Positions 44,401-52,777 of a DNA stretch of 64,000 nucleotides are shown here, in pieces; within the stretch, counting starts at the first letter, position 1; every line of letters begins with the position of its first letter. The position numbers were made by a program, and so were the translations under genes. The DNA is from Lutibacter sp. B1 (GTDB lineage: Bacteria > Bacteroidota > Bacteroidia > Flavobacteriales > Flavobacteriaceae). The notes below the pieces were generated by a model. It saw nothing but the letters and a program-made list of their open reading frames with translations, was not told the DNA's origin and searched no databases. The stretch covers positions 62,001 to 126,000 of the forward strand of contig NZ_JAAZUI010000008.1 in the NCBI RefSeq assembly GCF_012524075.1, given 5' to 3'.

Positions 44401-45532
44401 GTTACTTTCAAGAAATGAAGATGACCCTTATTATAACAAAACATATAGCCAAACTCACTACAATAAATTGGATGCTATAATAACTGCAGAGCCTTTTAAA
44501 GATTTTGATGTTGAGTTTAGAGGAAGTAAAACATATACTAAAAGTACTTCACAACAACTAGATGTTGTTGATAATAAATTAAATACTGAATCTCCAGTAA
44601 CGCAATACGGTAACTTTAGTATAAGTCATAACATGATAAAAACATCATTTAAAAATAATGATGAAACTTTTGAAGAATTTAAAAAGAATAGAGAAATTAT
44701 TGCTCAAAGATTAGCTGCAAAATCTGGGCAACCGATAGATGGGTTTGGTAAAAACAGTCAACAGGTAATGTTGCCTGCGTTTATAGCGGCTTATTCAGGT
44801 ACCGATGTTTCAAATGTTAGTTTAAAAGCTTTTAGAGATGTACCAATACCGGGTTGGCAAGTTACCTACAAAGGACTTATGAGAATGAAGTGGTTTAAAA
44901 GTAATTTTAGAAGTTTCTCTTTATCGCATAGTTATAACTCATTATATTCAATCACTAGTTTTAGTAATAATTTAGAGTACGATGCCGAAAATCCGTATGC
45001 TGAAACTGATATTGCCGGAAATTACTTTAACAAAACACTTTTTACAAATGTTAACTTATTAGAAGAATTTTCTCCTTTAATAAAAGTAGACATGAAAATG
45101 AAAAATTCAGTATCTTTCAGCGGCAGAATTAATAAAGATAGAGGACTTACTTTAAACTTTAATAATAACACGCTTACTCAAATAAAAGGTGTAGAATATA
45201 TTGTGGGTTTAGGATATAGATTTAAAGATTTAGCGATGAAATTTAGATTTGGAGGTAAATTAACCAGATTAAAAGGAGACTTAAATTTAAGAGCAGACAT
45301 ATCGTTAAGAGATAACAAAACTATAATTAGAGATATTGATGAAGATAATAACCAAGTAACAGGAGGTCAACGTTTATTATCATTAAAATTCTTTGCAGAT
45401 TATGCTGTAAACCAAAATTTAACAGCATCATTTTATTTTGATCAAAGCTCTTCAAAATATGCAATTTCAACAACTTACCCTAGGCAATCAGTTAGTGCAG
45501 GGTTAAGTGTTAGATACGTTTTAGGTAATTAA
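38495..45532 (+). CDS. sprA: SprA, giant outer-membrane translocon of the type IX secretion system
   Basis: A 2345-residue protein with a signal peptide ending near residue 28 (SAVKAQ). SprA (Sov in Porphyromonas) forms the very large beta-barrel pore through which type IX substrates and gliding adhesins leave the cell. Characteristic pieces include QKVEVGNVSMPLKNSLIVGA near residue 245, SYVDDFEGSQIPLEIKS near 825 and the C-terminus QSVSAGLSVRYVLGN. Length agrees with the family (about 2300-2500). It opens with TTG and lies three bases after ruvA. With gldD/gldE and remB in the window it shows that the organism glides or descends from gliders. Confidence 0.96.
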   Translation: MKKLQFIIKTHFLFFLLLFFHSAVKAQAIPNTNLKDTTKVEVSKDTLKYPFKSDEVGSLFLNNPSETEIIYDTELKKYVIIEKIGDYYIKHPIYMSQEEYKKYKQQKDILKYYKDKISATNSKKKGSAEAQKNLLPTYYVNSDFFESVFGGNTIEVNPQGSVLVKMGILYQKVDNPQLSERNRSSFTFDFDQEISASIQAKVGTRLKVGAQYDTQSTFNFQNQIKLEYTPNEDDILQKVEVGNVSMPLKNSLIVGAQSLFGVKTQLKFGNTTVTGVFAEQKSQTRSVAAQGGSTIQEFELQTTDYDENRHFFLSQYFKDAYNNALKDYPLINSPVNITKIEVWVTNRNATTTDIRNIVALADIAEGDPNNIGPANVTPTPGAFYPENEANNISQILTTTNPVRKIATVGDGLAPYSMQQGRDYSVLENAIKLNPDEYRIHPQLGYISLNRRLADSDVLAVAFEYTISGDSKVYKVGEFTSDGIVSPDNIVVKLLRSEIISTEIPMWELMMKNIYSLQTYRMQQDGFRLELLYADDATGVSINVLQNAQTSGVSDRTLLNLFDIDRLDQNQFYTPEGDGYFDYVEGSTVNSEKGYIIFPTVEPFGKDLESKLTNSNDANYVFNELYEMTQSEAKNNFQQKDKYLIKGYHKSESANGIPLGAFNVPQGSVRVTSGGRELVEGVDYVVDYQMGRVQIVNPSLEASNAPIEVSVENNAAFNLQTKRFLGIDIEHKFSDKFMAGATILNLNEKPITQKALFGQEPINNTIFGLNASYGTEVPKFTKWVNYLPNIDTDVESNFSIRGDFAYLKPGSPKRIEQDGEATSYVDDFEGSQIPLEIKSIQQWHLASTPQYQTQFDFNGNASDLSYGYKRAKLAWYIIDPLFYGGSSLKPGSIDNDELSRAEVRRVRYEELFPEQDLDLTQSTIVRTLDLAYFPSERGSYNFDTNNVGADGKFTNPEDRWAGITRALTTTNFEQSNVEYIQFWLMDPYDHYSITQEEGLPAGINPNDPSNQVGELYFNLGNISEDVLKDGRKMYENGLPENPLSTNNTDETIWGKIPTNQSLLYAFSDSDNERLSQDVGFDGLNDEEEIVKFGSNFGPDPANDNYMYFRSSEYDDTEASIITRYKKFNNTQGNSPTNNLSPQGYPTAATSYPDTEDINKDQTMNSVESYYQYKVSLNKNDLVVGQNNIVDEKNVKVELADGSEKEFRWLQFRIQVSTPDEVVNDITGFNSIRFMRMFLTKFKMPIVLRMGELQLVRGDWRRYTKTLEADNTQPQDLTNAQLQNFEVGVVNIQENEDRTPIPYVLPPGIKREILRGSTTLQKQNEQSVSLKVTDLEPEETRAIFKNVKVDLRMYKRLRLFLHAEGVQTKTQVQNNELKAVIRLGSDLNDNYYQIEKLLTISDYGATTPLEIWPEENNLDAFLENLGKLKLLRFKEGIAPNILYPAIDAPSPIEGLEGYEIRVKGNPNLANIKTIMLGVNNVSNNNQSAEVWFNEMRVSEFDNEGGWAAIVSADANFADFADVAITGRMETEGFGGIEQRVNERSQEDTKLYDFVTNVNIGKLLPKDWGIQLPLNYSIAEEFRDPKYDPQYQDVLFDDAKDINPNSDKARDYTKRRSISFINVRKEINPNATNKQHFYSVENLSVSYAFSETYHRDYNVQKYVDQNVRASANYNYSFEPKTIEPFKNWESLNSKYLKFIKDFNVNLLPSTVSVNSNIIRRYNEQLSRSLIEGLPELPTLKQRHFMFNWDYNIGYNLTKSLQFNFRAANNYIYDDFDASDDIELFDNFFTVGRPDHYHQTLNGTYKLPLDKLPYLNFLKADYTYTADFDWQASSQSYVESVGNVIQNANTHTFGTDIDFNKFYKIIGADKLFSAKKIIPSKKDPKLPVAPKTVAAKKNKSIGYKIGKGFYNVVTSIKKARINYSENNGTFLPGYVPEIGFLGRDNYSGGLAPTFGFVFGSQIDIRQKAVEKGWLLSRNEDDPYYNKTYSQTHYNKLDAIITAEPFKDFDVEFRGSKTYTKSTSQQLDVVDNKLNTESPVTQYGNFSISHNMIKTSFKNNDETFEEFKKNREIIAQRLAAKSGQPIDGFGKNSQQVMLPAFIAAYSGTDVSNVSLKAFRDVPIPGWQVTYKGLMRMKWFKSNFRSFSLSHSYNSLYSITSFSNNLEYDAENPYAETDIAGNYFNKTLFTNVNLLEEFSPLIKVDMKMKNSVSFSGRINKDRGLTLNFNNNTLTQIKGVEYIVGLGYRFKDLAMKFRFGGKLTRLKGDLNLRADISLRDNKTIIRDIDEDNNQVTGGQRLLSLKFFADYAVNQNLTASFYFDQSSSKYAISTTYPRQSVSAGLSVRYVLGN

Positions 45533-45551
45533 TAATTAAATAAATATAGAA

Positions 45552-45932
45552 ATGAGTATTCCGTCAGAATTAAAATACACTAAAGATCACGAATGGGTGA
45601 AAATAGAAGGTGACAAGGCAATTGTTGGTATTACACACTTTGCACAAGGCGAATTAGGAGATATAGTTTATGTTGATGTTGATACTGTTGATGAAACAGT
45701 AGAGAAAGATGAAGTATTTGGATCAGTAGAAGCAGTAAAAACAGTATCCGATTTATTTATGCCTTTATCTGGCCAAGTTATTGAGTTTAATGAAGCATTA
45801 GAAGATGAACCGGAAAAAGTGAATTCAGATCCTTATGGTGAAGGATGGATGATAAAAATTACAATTTCTGATTCATCAGAGATTGAAGAATTATTATCTG
45901 CAGAAGATTATAAAGAACTCATTGGGGCGTAG
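45552..45932 (+). CDS. gcvH: Glycine cleavage system H protein
   Basis: A 126-residue GcvH, the lipoyl carrier shuttling the aminomethyl group between the P and T proteins of glycine cleavage. The lipoylation site is the Lys in [14 protein letters not shown] (near residue 63), and [20 protein letters not shown] is the typical N-terminal block. No other gcv genes are in the window. It follows sprA by 19 bases, a conserved flavobacterial neighbourhood, and its end overlaps the VanZ-like gene. Confidence 0.96.
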   Translation: MSIPSELKYTKDHEWVKIEGDKAIVGITHFAQGELGDIVYVDVDTVDETVEKDEVFGSVEAVKTVSDLFMPLSGQVIEFNEALEDEPEKVNSDPYGEGWMIKITISDSSEIEELLSAEDYKELIGA

Positions 45933-46311
45933 CTACTACTTTTATATTGCATTTTTCATTACCCTTGCAATTGGTGTTGGAAGTTTAATTTCAACTAACA
46001 ATGCAAAAGTTGAAAATATACTTATGTACGACAAAGTTGTGCATGCAGGAGCTTATTGTATATTAACATTGAGTTGGCTTTTAGCCTTAAATAATAAAGT
46101 TAAAAGTTTAAAAAGCAGTATTTTAATTTTAATATTGATTTTTATTTATGGCATAATTATTGAGCTTTTGCAAGGGGTGTTTACAAGTGACAGAAATGCC
46201 GATTTATTAGATATTATTGCTAATACTGTTGGTATTTTAATAGCAATTATTGTATTTAAAAGTATTTTGAAAAAAAATAAATTATTTAAAAAAATATACT
46301 TGGAAAAGTAA
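45922..46311 (+). CDS. VanZ-like family membrane protein
   Basis: About 129 residues with four transmembrane segments, matching the VanZ-like family ([18 protein letters not shown], then [28 protein letters not shown]). The conserved His and the Asp-rich SDRNADLLD segment are both present. The molecular function of the family is unclear; VanZ itself affects teicoplanin resistance. Two TTG starts are possible, 45883 (50-base overlap with gcvH) and 45922 (11-base overlap). The latter is preferred because it leaves a normal short N-terminus ahead of the first membrane helix. Confidence 0.8.
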   Translation: MGRSYYFYIAFFITLAIGVGSLISTNNAKVENILMYDKVVHAGAYCILTLSWLLALNNKVKSLKSSILILILIFIYGIIIELLQGVFTSDRNADLLDIIANTVGILIAIIVFKSILKKNKLFKKIYLEK

Positions 46312-46352
46312 TTTTAAAATTATTAAATTAGCACACTATAAAATTATTACAA

Positions 46353-47072
46353 ATGGAAATTAAAAAAAATCCAAAAGCAAATCTAGAAAACTACAGTAAA
46401 TTGTTCATGCAGTTGGGGTTAGTTTTGGCACTTTTAGTGGCGTATATGGCGATTGAAAGAAAGACGTACGATAGAGTTATTGCAGATTTAGGTCCTGCTA
46501 ACTACAATGTTCAAGAGGAGGAGCAAATTATTGAAATAGAGCAAATAAAACCGCCAGAACCAAAAACTCCACCACCACCAACACCAGATAAAATTGAAGT
46601 TGTTGAAGATGAACAAGATGTTGAGGAAACAGTTATTGAATCTACAGAAACTGATGAGAATGAGGCTGTTGAAGTAGAAGAGATTATAGAAGTTGAGGAG
46701 GAAGAGGAAGTTATGGAGGATGTTCCTTTTGCAATTATAGAAGATGTGCCTGTTTATCCTGGATGTAAAGGAAATAAAGCTCAGTTAAAGGAATGTTTAC
46801 AAGATAATATTACAAAACATGTAAACAGAAAATTTAATTCTGATCTGGCATCTGATTTAGGATTATCTCCTGGAGTTAAGAGAATTTTTGTAATGTTCAA
46901 AATTGATAAAAACGGAAATATTACGGATGTAATGGCTCGTGCACCTCATAAGAGATTACAAGATGAAGCTATTAGAGTGGTAAAATCTTTACCAAAAATG
47001 CAACCAGGAAAACAACGTGGTCGTCCAGTGGGTGTTAAATATAGCTTACCTATTGCATTTAAAGTAGAATAG
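46353..47072 (+). CDS. TonB-family energy transducer, copy 1
   Basis: A 239-residue TonB. One membrane anchor (LFMQLGLVLALLVAYMAIE, residues about 18-36) is followed by a proline-rich stretch (KPPEPKTPPPPTPDKIE) and an acidic Glu/Val linker. The C-terminal TonB domain (about 145-239) has a Cys pair in VYPGCKGNKAQLKECL and ends in LPIAFKVE. It couples the proton-motive force to outer-membrane receptors. It is the first of three tandem paralogues and the only one with the proline-rich spacer intact. A perfect hairpin terminator follows it, so the copies are transcribed separately. Confidence 0.92.
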   Translation: MEIKKNPKANLENYSKLFMQLGLVLALLVAYMAIERKTYDRVIADLGPANYNVQEEEQIIEIEQIKPPEPKTPPPPTPDKIEVVEDEQDVEETVIESTETDENEAVEVEEIIEVEEEEEVMEDVPFAIIEDVPVYPGCKGNKAQLKECLQDNITKHVNRKFNSDLASDLGLSPGVKRIFVMFKIDKNGNITDVMARAPHKRLQDEAIRVVKSLPKMQPGKQRGRPVGVKYSLPIAFKVE

Positions 47073-47096
47073 AATTTAATAAATAGAACAGTAAAA

Positions 47097-47125
47097 GCTC
47101 AACCAATTGGTTGAGCTTTTTTTTT
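47097..47125 (+). terminator. Hairpin terminator after tonB copy 1
   Basis: GCTCAACCAATTGGTTGAGC is a perfect 20-bp palindrome followed by nine T residues. Confidence 0.9.
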
Positions 47126-47258
47126 GGTATGTTTATTGATGTTAACAAAATATTAACATTTATTCTTTAAAAGCCTATATTGTAATTAATAGTCTCAATA
47201 CCACTCAAAACATTAATTCAAAATAAGTTATGTAAAGAATAAGCTAAATTTTATTCTT

Positions 47259-47984
47259 ATGAAAACAAAAAAACATCCCAAAGCAAATTTAGACAATTAC
47301 ACTAAATTATTTGTTCAACTAGGCTTAGTATTATCGCTAATTGTTGTTTATTCACTAATTCAAAATAAAACTTTAACAAAAAATACAATTGTTTTAAATG
47401 AGAAAATAAGAGTTCATACTGAAGAACCCATACAAATGGTTGATATAAAAATTGAAAAACAAATACCCAAAACAACTTTTAAAAAACAAGTATTACCTGA
47501 AATAATTATAAAAGCAGAAAACAATTCTAATATTGATGAGGTTTTTTTTGATAATATTGACACAAGTGATCCTGTTGATATAAATAGTTTTGTTGATGAA
47601 AAAAATGAGGATGAACCGATGGGAATTGATGTTGTTGATTATGTATTTTTAGAAGAAGCACCATTGTTTCCGGGCTGTAGTGGTACAAATGAAGAAAGAA
47701 AAGCCTGTTTTTCTAATAAAATAAGTAAATATATCAATAGAAAATTTAATACGGAATTAGCATTTGAATTAGGTTTAAAACCCGGGATTCAAAAAATTTA
47801 TACGCAATTTAAGATAGATAAAAACGGTAATATTACTGATGTTCAAGCCAGATCACCTCATAAAGAATTACAACTTGAGGCAATTAGAGTTATAAACTTA
47901 TTGCCAAAAATGGAACCTGGAAAGCAACAAGGAAATCCAGTAAAAGTAAGATATTCAATTCCAATTGTATTTAAAGTTGAATAG
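47259..47984 (+). CDS. TonB-family energy transducer, copy 2
   Basis: A 241-residue paralogue of the preceding TonB. The anchor is LFVQLGLVLSLIVVYSLI and the C-terminal domain keeps the Cys pair (LFPGCSGTNEERKACF) and the ending IPIVFKVE. The periplasmic linker has lost the proline-rich segment and is instead Lys- then Asp/Glu-rich, so its reach or its partners may differ. No -7 element was identified with confidence; TATGTTTA in the upstream gap is one mismatch away. The gap of 186 bp upstream holds the terminator of copy 1. Confidence 0.88.
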   Translation: MKTKKHPKANLDNYTKLFVQLGLVLSLIVVYSLIQNKTLTKNTIVLNEKIRVHTEEPIQMVDIKIEKQIPKTTFKKQVLPEIIIKAENNSNIDEVFFDNIDTSDPVDINSFVDEKNEDEPMGIDVVDYVFLEEAPLFPGCSGTNEERKACFSNKISKYINRKFNTELAFELGLKPGIQKIYTQFKIDKNGNITDVQARSPHKELQLEAIRVINLLPKMEPGKQQGNPVKVRYSIPIVFKVE

Positions 47985-48067
47985 TTTAATAATCAACTGT
48001 TTGTTTAAGTAATTTAACTAAAAAAAATTGTAAATTATATTAAAATATTGTAACTTTAATATGAAGG

Positions 48068-48120
48068 AAATCTTGCAAGATTTTACTTCGTTATAAGTAT
48101 TCTGAGATGTAAATCTTGCA
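48068..48120. repeat. Short palindrome with partial repeat upstream of tonB copy 3
   Basis: AAATCTTGCAAGATTT at 48068-48083 is a perfect palindrome, and its half AAATCTTGCA recurs at 48111-48120. They lie in the 204-bp gap before the third tonB. An operator is possible; nothing else is seen in this gap. Confidence 0.4.
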
Positions 48121-48188
48121 TTATAAATTATCCTGTATAAATAATACAGTTCTGTTTAGTTGTTTTTGTTTAACTTAAAACATTAACC

Positions 48189-48923
48189 ATGCAAGTAAAA
48201 AAATATCCAAACGCAATTCTTGAAAATTATAGTAGAATTTTAATTCAATTAGGGTTAGTATTGTCACTTTTTGTGGTTTATCAATTCATGAAAATGAAAT
48301 CATATCCTAGAGAAGCTAAAGAATTGGTTGGTACCTACATAAATGTAGAAGACACAAAAAACTTGATCGAAATTAAAAATATAGAACCCGAAATACCAAA
48401 ACAACAAGCTCAGGCAGTAATTCCTGAGAAAATAGTTAAAGTTGAAGACGAAATTGATGTTCAGGAAACAATTATTGAAACTACAGAGACCGATGAATCT
48501 GAAGCAATTTCAATTTCTGTTGATAAAGATATAGTTGAAGTTAAGGAAGAGGAAGAAGTGCTGGAAGATGTTGCATTTGTTGTAATTGAAGAAGTTCCTG
48601 TTTTTCCTGGTTGTACAGGAGGTAAAGATGAACTCAGAGCTTGTTTCTCAAATCAAATATCCAAATTTGTAACAAGAAATTTCAATTCTGAATTAGCCTC
48701 TGATTTAGGTTTGCAAACAGGAAGTATTCAAAAAATATTTGTAATGTTTACAATTGATAAAGATGGAAGTATTACAAATATTCAAGCAAGAGCACCTCAT
48801 GTAAAACTGCAAGATGAAGCAATAAGAGTTGTTAAAATGTTACCTAAAATGACACCTGGTAAACAAAGAGGCAGACCTGTAGGTGTTAAGTATGGATTGC
48901 CTATTGTATTTAAGGTAGAATAA
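48189..48923 (+). CDS. TonB-family energy transducer, copy 3
   Basis: A 244-residue TonB paralogue, closer to copy 1 than to copy 2 in the C-terminal domain (TPGKQRGRPVGVKYGLPIVF). The anchor is ILIQLGLVLSLFVVYQFM. The linker is acidic (VKEEEEVLEDVAFVVIEEV) with few prolines. The Cys pair is in VFPGCTGGKDELRACF. It completes a tandem triplication located between sprA-gcvH-vanZ and remB, where one tonB-like gene is more usual. A perfect terminator hairpin follows. Confidence 0.9.
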   Translation: MQVKKYPNAILENYSRILIQLGLVLSLFVVYQFMKMKSYPREAKELVGTYINVEDTKNLIEIKNIEPEIPKQQAQAVIPEKIVKVEDEIDVQETIIETTETDESEAISISVDKDIVEVKEEEEVLEDVAFVVIEEVPVFPGCTGGKDELRACFSNQISKFVTRNFNSELASDLGLQTGSIQKIFVMFTIDKDGSITNIQARAPHVKLQDEAIRVVKMLPKMTPGKQRGRPVGVKYGLPIVFKVE

Positions 48924-48941
48924 AATAATTTTAAAAGATAA

Positions 48942-48965
48942 AAACCCGCTTAAGCGGGTTTTTTT
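48942..48965 (+). terminator. Hairpin terminator after tonB copy 3
   Basis: AAACCCGCTTAAGCGGGTTT is a perfect 20-bp palindrome followed by further T residues. Confidence 0.9.
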
Positions 48966-48989
48966 ATGACGTATTGCTAATTAAAAAAC

Positions 48990-48997
48990 TATATTTG
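48990..48997 (+). promoter_or_regulatory. TANNTTTG element for deoC
   Basis: TATATTTG is a full match, 39 bases before the deoC ATG. It probably drives deoC, the acetyltransferase gene and remB. Confidence 0.65.
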
Positions 48998-49036
48998 TTA
49001 TGTAAATTAGTATTTTCGTAAAATAAAATTAAAAAA

Positions 49037-49780
49037 ATGAACATCAATCAATATTTAGATTCAACCTATTTAAAAACAGCAGAACAAGCAGGTATTTCTG
49101 AAGAAGAAACAAAAGAAAAAGTTGTTGAATTAGTTAATGAAGCTATTGAAAATGAATTCAAATTAGCAATGATTCGCCCAAAATTTGTTGCAATGGCTCG
49201 TGAAATGGTAAAAGCAGCCAATTCAAGTACGTTAGTTGGTACTGTTATTGGATTTCATGAAGGAACTTATGAAACAGAAGAAAAATTAAAAGAAGCTCAA
49301 AAAGCAATTGAAGATGATGTAGATGAGTTAGATTATGTTGTTAATTATACAGCCTTTAAAGAAGAGAAAATTAATTTAGTTAAGGCAGAGGTTTTTAAAG
49401 GCACAAAATTAGCTTTAGACAATAATAAAGTTGCTAAGTGGATTATTGAAATTGCCGCTTTAACAAACGATGAAATTATTGCTTTAACTCAACTAATTAG
49501 AGATGTTGTTATAGATAATTTTGGAGAAGAAAATGCCGATAAGGTTTTTGTAAAATCATCAACAGGGTTTTATAAAACTGAAGGAGGTAAACCAAATGGA
49601 GCTACTTTTGAAGCAATGGAACTTATTGTAGAGCATGCAAAACCATTACCTGCTAAAGCTGCCGGTGGCGTTAGAAATTATGAAGATGCTGTAAAAATGG
49701 TAGAGTTAGGCGTAACCCGAATTGGAACTTCATCAGCTAAAGTAATTTCTGAAGGAGGTACAGCTAAAGGAGGCTATTAA
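49037..49780 (+). CDS. deoC: Deoxyribose-phosphate aldolase
   Basis: A 247-residue class I aldolase that splits 2-deoxyribose 5-phosphate into acetaldehyde and glyceraldehyde 3-phosphate. The Schiff-base Lys lies in [15 protein letters not shown] (near residue 173), and the phosphate-binding segment [20 protein letters not shown] follows near 213 with the second Lys of the proton relay. Length is typical. It is followed by the acetyltransferase gene after one base, suggesting co-transcription without an obvious metabolic link. Confidence 0.95.
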   Translation: MNINQYLDSTYLKTAEQAGISEEETKEKVVELVNEAIENEFKLAMIRPKFVAMAREMVKAANSSTLVGTVIGFHEGTYETEEKLKEAQKAIEDDVDELDYVVNYTAFKEEKINLVKAEVFKGTKLALDNNKVAKWIIEIAALTNDEIIALTQLIRDVVIDNFGEENADKVFVKSSTGFYKTEGGKPNGATFEAMELIVEHAKPLPAKAAGGVRNYEDAVKMVELGVTRIGTSSAKVISEGGTAKGGY

Positions 49781-49781
49781 A

Positions 49782-50360
49782 ATGGATACTTTTTTTGCAC
49801 ATGAAACCGCAGTAATTGATGAAGGCTGCGAAATAGGAGAAGGAACTAAAATTTGGCATTTTAGCCATATTATGACCAATTCTAAAATTGGGAAAAATTG
49901 TAATATTGGTCAAAATGTTGTTGTTTCCCCTCAAGTGGTTTTAGGAAATAATGTAAAAGTGCAAAACAATGTGTCAATATATACCGGTGTTATTTGTGAA
50001 GATGATGTGTTTTTAGGGCCGTCAATGGTATTTACAAATGTAATTAATCCAAGAAGCGCTATTATTCGTAAAAATGAATACCAACAAACTATTGTAAAAA
50101 AAGGAGCAAGTATAGGTGCCAATGCTACAATTGTTTGTGGAAATGAAATAGGTGAGTATGCATTTATTGGTGCAGGAGCAGTTGTAACTAAACAAGTACT
50201 GCCTTATGCATTAGTTGTAGGAAATCCTTCAAAACAAATTGGTTGGATTAGCGAGTATGGACATCGATTAGATTTTGATGAAAAAGGATTTGCCACTTGT
50301 GTTGAGAGTGGAGAAAAATATCAATTAATAAGTAATAAAAAGATTGTTAAAATTTTGTAA
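49782..50360 (+). CDS. Hexapeptide-repeat (left-handed beta-helix) acyltransferase
   Basis: A 192-residue acyltransferase with hexapeptide repeats ([34 protein letters not shown] and following) folding as a left-handed beta-helix. IWHFSHI carries the probable catalytic His. It resembles WbpD/WlbB-type N-acetyltransferases acting on UDP-amino sugars for surface polysaccharides. A Leu-rich C-terminal segment follows the helix. No sugar-biosynthesis genes are adjacent, so the substrate is not assigned. It sits one base after deoC and 10 bases before remB. Confidence 0.85.
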   Translation: MDTFFAHETAVIDEGCEIGEGTKIWHFSHIMTNSKIGKNCNIGQNVVVSPQVVLGNNVKVQNNVSIYTGVICEDDVFLGPSMVFTNVINPRSAIIRKNEYQQTIVKKGASIGANATIVCGNEIGEYAFIGAGAVVTKQVLPYALVVGNPSKQIGWISEYGHRLDFDEKGFATCVESGEKYQLISNKKIVKIL

Positions 50361-50370
50361 TTAACTACTA

Positions 50371-52440
50371 ATGAGATATACATTTATAAGTTTCCTTTTT
50401 CTCCTTTTATCTTTTTCAGTTTATGGTCAAATCCAAAAATATCCCGTTTTCAAAACCTGCGATACGGTTATTATTGAGAAACTATCTTATTGTTTTAAAA
50501 AGGAATTAAAAGAAGCTGTTATAAGTGAATTTAAAGTGCCTGATAATCTTGAAAAAGAGAATTTTAAAGCAACAGTTAATATTGTTTTTTTAGTAAGTTC
50601 AGAAGGAAATTTTAAAGTAATATATGTAAACTCTCCTTATAAAGAATTAAAAGCCGAAGCCGAACGTGTTTTTGATTTGTTACCACAAATTACACCTGCA
50701 AAATACAATAACCATCCTATTGAAATGCAATTTGTGTTGCCTTTAAAAATTCCATTAACTGAAAATTCTGAAGAAATTTATGTTGAAGAAGAAAAGGCAG
50801 AAGCTATTATTGCTGATGAAGAAGTTACTGATATTATTGAAAAAAGACCAGATGATACGTTGTTTCCTGAGCATAAAAGTGAACTAAACATTCCTTTTGT
50901 ACATTCTGAATATAGTAAATTCGATTATTATTTGAATCAACAAGATAATTCACATACAGCAGTTAAACCCTATATTTATTCTGAAATGAGTAAATATGTA
51001 GATTTGGATGCTCAAAAAAATAAATTAATAAAACCAAAGCAAACTTGGTTTGGACGAAAGTTGTTAAATGAACACATGGTGTATGTTAAAGGGAAGGATT
51101 ATTGGTTTACACTAAATCCAGTAGTAGATTTACAGTTGGGTAGAGACAGCAAAGATGTAAATACATTTAACAATACACGTGCAGTTCAAATTAACGGCGG
51201 TTTAGGAAAAAACTTTAACTTTTCTGCTAGTTTTTACGAAAGTCAGGGACGTTTTGCAAAATATGTAAACGATTATGCTAATTATATAAAACCTGATGGT
51301 GGAAATCCGGCAATAGTACCGGGAAGAGGAATAGCCAAAGAAATTTATACAGATGCGTATGATTATCCTGTTTCTGAAGCTTATTTATCATACACGCCAA
51401 GTAAGTTTTTTAATTTTCAGTTTGGATACGGTAAAAATTTTATAGGCGACGGCTATAGATCTTTATTTTTATCGGATGTAGCTTCACCACACTCTTTTTT
51501 TAAGATAAGCACTAATTTTTGGAAAATAAAATATACCAATATTTGGATGTGGCTAGAAGATGTTAGACCTGAACTTACGGTAGATGGTGCACATAAACAA
51601 AAGTTTATGGCTATACATTATTTAAGCTGGAATGTTACCAAAAAACTGAATTTAGGATTTTATGAAGCGGTGATTTGGGATAAAGCCAACGATAGAGGTT
51701 TTGAAGTAGATTACGCCAATCCGCTTTTATTTTATAATGCTATTGAATTTTCGAGAGGTTCAAGAGCAGGAAATTCATTACTTGGTTTAAATTTAAAATA
51801 CAAGCTTAAAAACATCTCATTATATTCTCAAATACTTATTGATGATTTAAGATTCTCAGAGATTACCGACAGCAAAAGTTGGTGGGGAAATAAATATGGA
51901 ATTCAGTTAGGTGCTAAATATTACAATGCATTCAATATTGAAAATTTATATCTTCAAGCAGAATTTAATTCCGTAAGACCTTACACCTATTCTCACGATG
52001 AGTTGAATTATAATTTTGGACATAAAAACCAATCTATGGCACATTTATGGGGTTCAAATTTTAATGAAATTATTGGAATAGCTCGTTATACTAAAGAGCG
52101 TTGGTTTGCAAATGCCAAATTAATAGTTGGTGAAAAAGGTTTTGATTACAATAATGGATTGGATACGTATAGTTATGGTGGTAATATTTTTAGAGATAAT
52201 GATGACAGAGCTTCAGATTATGATAATGAAATAGGACAAGGAAACAATGCCAAAATTTTTATTGGAGATTTACAAGTAGGTTATTTGGTAAACCCAACAA
52301 CCAATTTAAAACTGTTTGCCGGTTTTACATATCGTAATTTTGATCCAAACGAGCCAACAAATATGTTTGTTAAATCCAATTCAACTTGGGTTACTTTTGG
52401 ATTAAAAACAGATGTATTTAATTGGTATTTTGATTTTTAA
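50371..52440 (+). CDS. remB: Gliding motility protein RemB (TonB-C-like domain fused to outer-membrane Wzi-like barrel)
   Basis: A 689-residue protein with a signal peptide ending near residue 19 (LSFSVYGQ). Residues about 22-135 resemble the C-terminal domain of the nearby TonB proteins, including the Cys pair (FKTCDTVIIEKLSYCFKKEL) and PYKELKAEAERVFDLLPQIT. Residues about 215-689 look like a Wzi/capsule-assembly-type beta barrel (FNFQFGYGKNFIGDGYRSLF) ending in DVFNWYFDF. RemB is known in Flavobacterium johnsoniae as a motility-linked outer-membrane protein located near sprA, which supports the name. Its end overlaps convergent hypC by 4 bases. Confidence 0.85.
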   Translation: MRYTFISFLFLLLSFSVYGQIQKYPVFKTCDTVIIEKLSYCFKKELKEAVISEFKVPDNLEKENFKATVNIVFLVSSEGNFKVIYVNSPYKELKAEAERVFDLLPQITPAKYNNHPIEMQFVLPLKIPLTENSEEIYVEEEKAEAIIADEEVTDIIEKRPDDTLFPEHKSELNIPFVHSEYSKFDYYLNQQDNSHTAVKPYIYSEMSKYVDLDAQKNKLIKPKQTWFGRKLLNEHMVYVKGKDYWFTLNPVVDLQLGRDSKDVNTFNNTRAVQINGGLGKNFNFSASFYESQGRFAKYVNDYANYIKPDGGNPAIVPGRGIAKEIYTDAYDYPVSEAYLSYTPSKFFNFQFGYGKNFIGDGYRSLFLSDVASPHSFFKISTNFWKIKYTNIWMWLEDVRPELTVDGAHKQKFMAIHYLSWNVTKKLNLGFYEAVIWDKANDRGFEVDYANPLLFYNAIEFSRGSRAGNSLLGLNLKYKLKNISLYSQILIDDLRFSEITDSKSWWGNKYGIQLGAKYYNAFNIENLYLQAEFNSVRPYTYSHDELNYNFGHKNQSMAHLWGSNFNEIIGIARYTKERWFANAKLIVGEKGFDYNNGLDTYSYGGNIFRDNDDRASDYDNEIGQGNNAKIFIGDLQVGYLVNPTTNLKLFAGFTYRNFDPNEPTNMFVKSNSTWVTFGLKTDVFNWYFDF

Positions 52441-52697
52441 GAGTTTTCTAAAGACTCAAAATCATCAAGTTCATTAAGCTGTTTTAAGAGATCGAAAGTT
52501 TTTTTAGCTTCATCTTCATCAACTATCGAAATAGCAGCACCTACGTGTACTAAAACATAATTACCAACAGTAGCTTCAGGTACTAAAGTTAAACTTACTT
52601 CTTTTATAATTCCATCAAAGGAAACTTTACCAACTCTAAAGGTCTCATCTAATTCAGAAGTGATTTCAATTAATTTTCCGGGTATAGCTAAACACAT
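52437..52697 (-). CDS. hypC: Hydrogenase maturation chaperone HypC
   Basis: An 86-residue HypC beginning MCLAIPGKLIEI, with the essential Cys2. With HypD it carries the Fe(CN)2CO unit and guides it to the large-subunit precursor. The C-terminal helix (DEAKKTFDLLKQL) is typical. It follows hypB by 81 bases containing a terminator-like hairpin, so hypC may be expressed at a lower level than hypAB. It converges on remB with a 4-base overlap. Confidence 0.94.
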   Translation of the reverse strand: MCLAIPGKLIEITSELDETFRVGKVSFDGIIKEVSLTLVPEATVGNYVLVHVGAAISIVDEDEAKKTFDLLKQLNELDDFESLENS

Positions 52698-52754
52698 ACT
52701 TTCTTGTTGTTTAATTGTTTAATAGCGTATTTGTTTTTTTTGATACTTAAAAAG

Positions 52755-52777
52755 TCCTTTCCTTTGGAAAGAAAGGA
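52755..52777 (-). terminator. Terminator-like hairpin between hypB and hypC
   Basis: TCCTTTC and GAAAGGA pair around a short partly paired loop, and on the minus strand a CTTTTT run follows. It lies one base after the hypB stop and could attenuate transcription into hypC. Confidence 0.6.

Noticed and set aside
47985-48188. A short peptide gene starting at ATG 48061
   Set aside because: It has only 11 codons and overlaps a palindrome; no evidence of translation.
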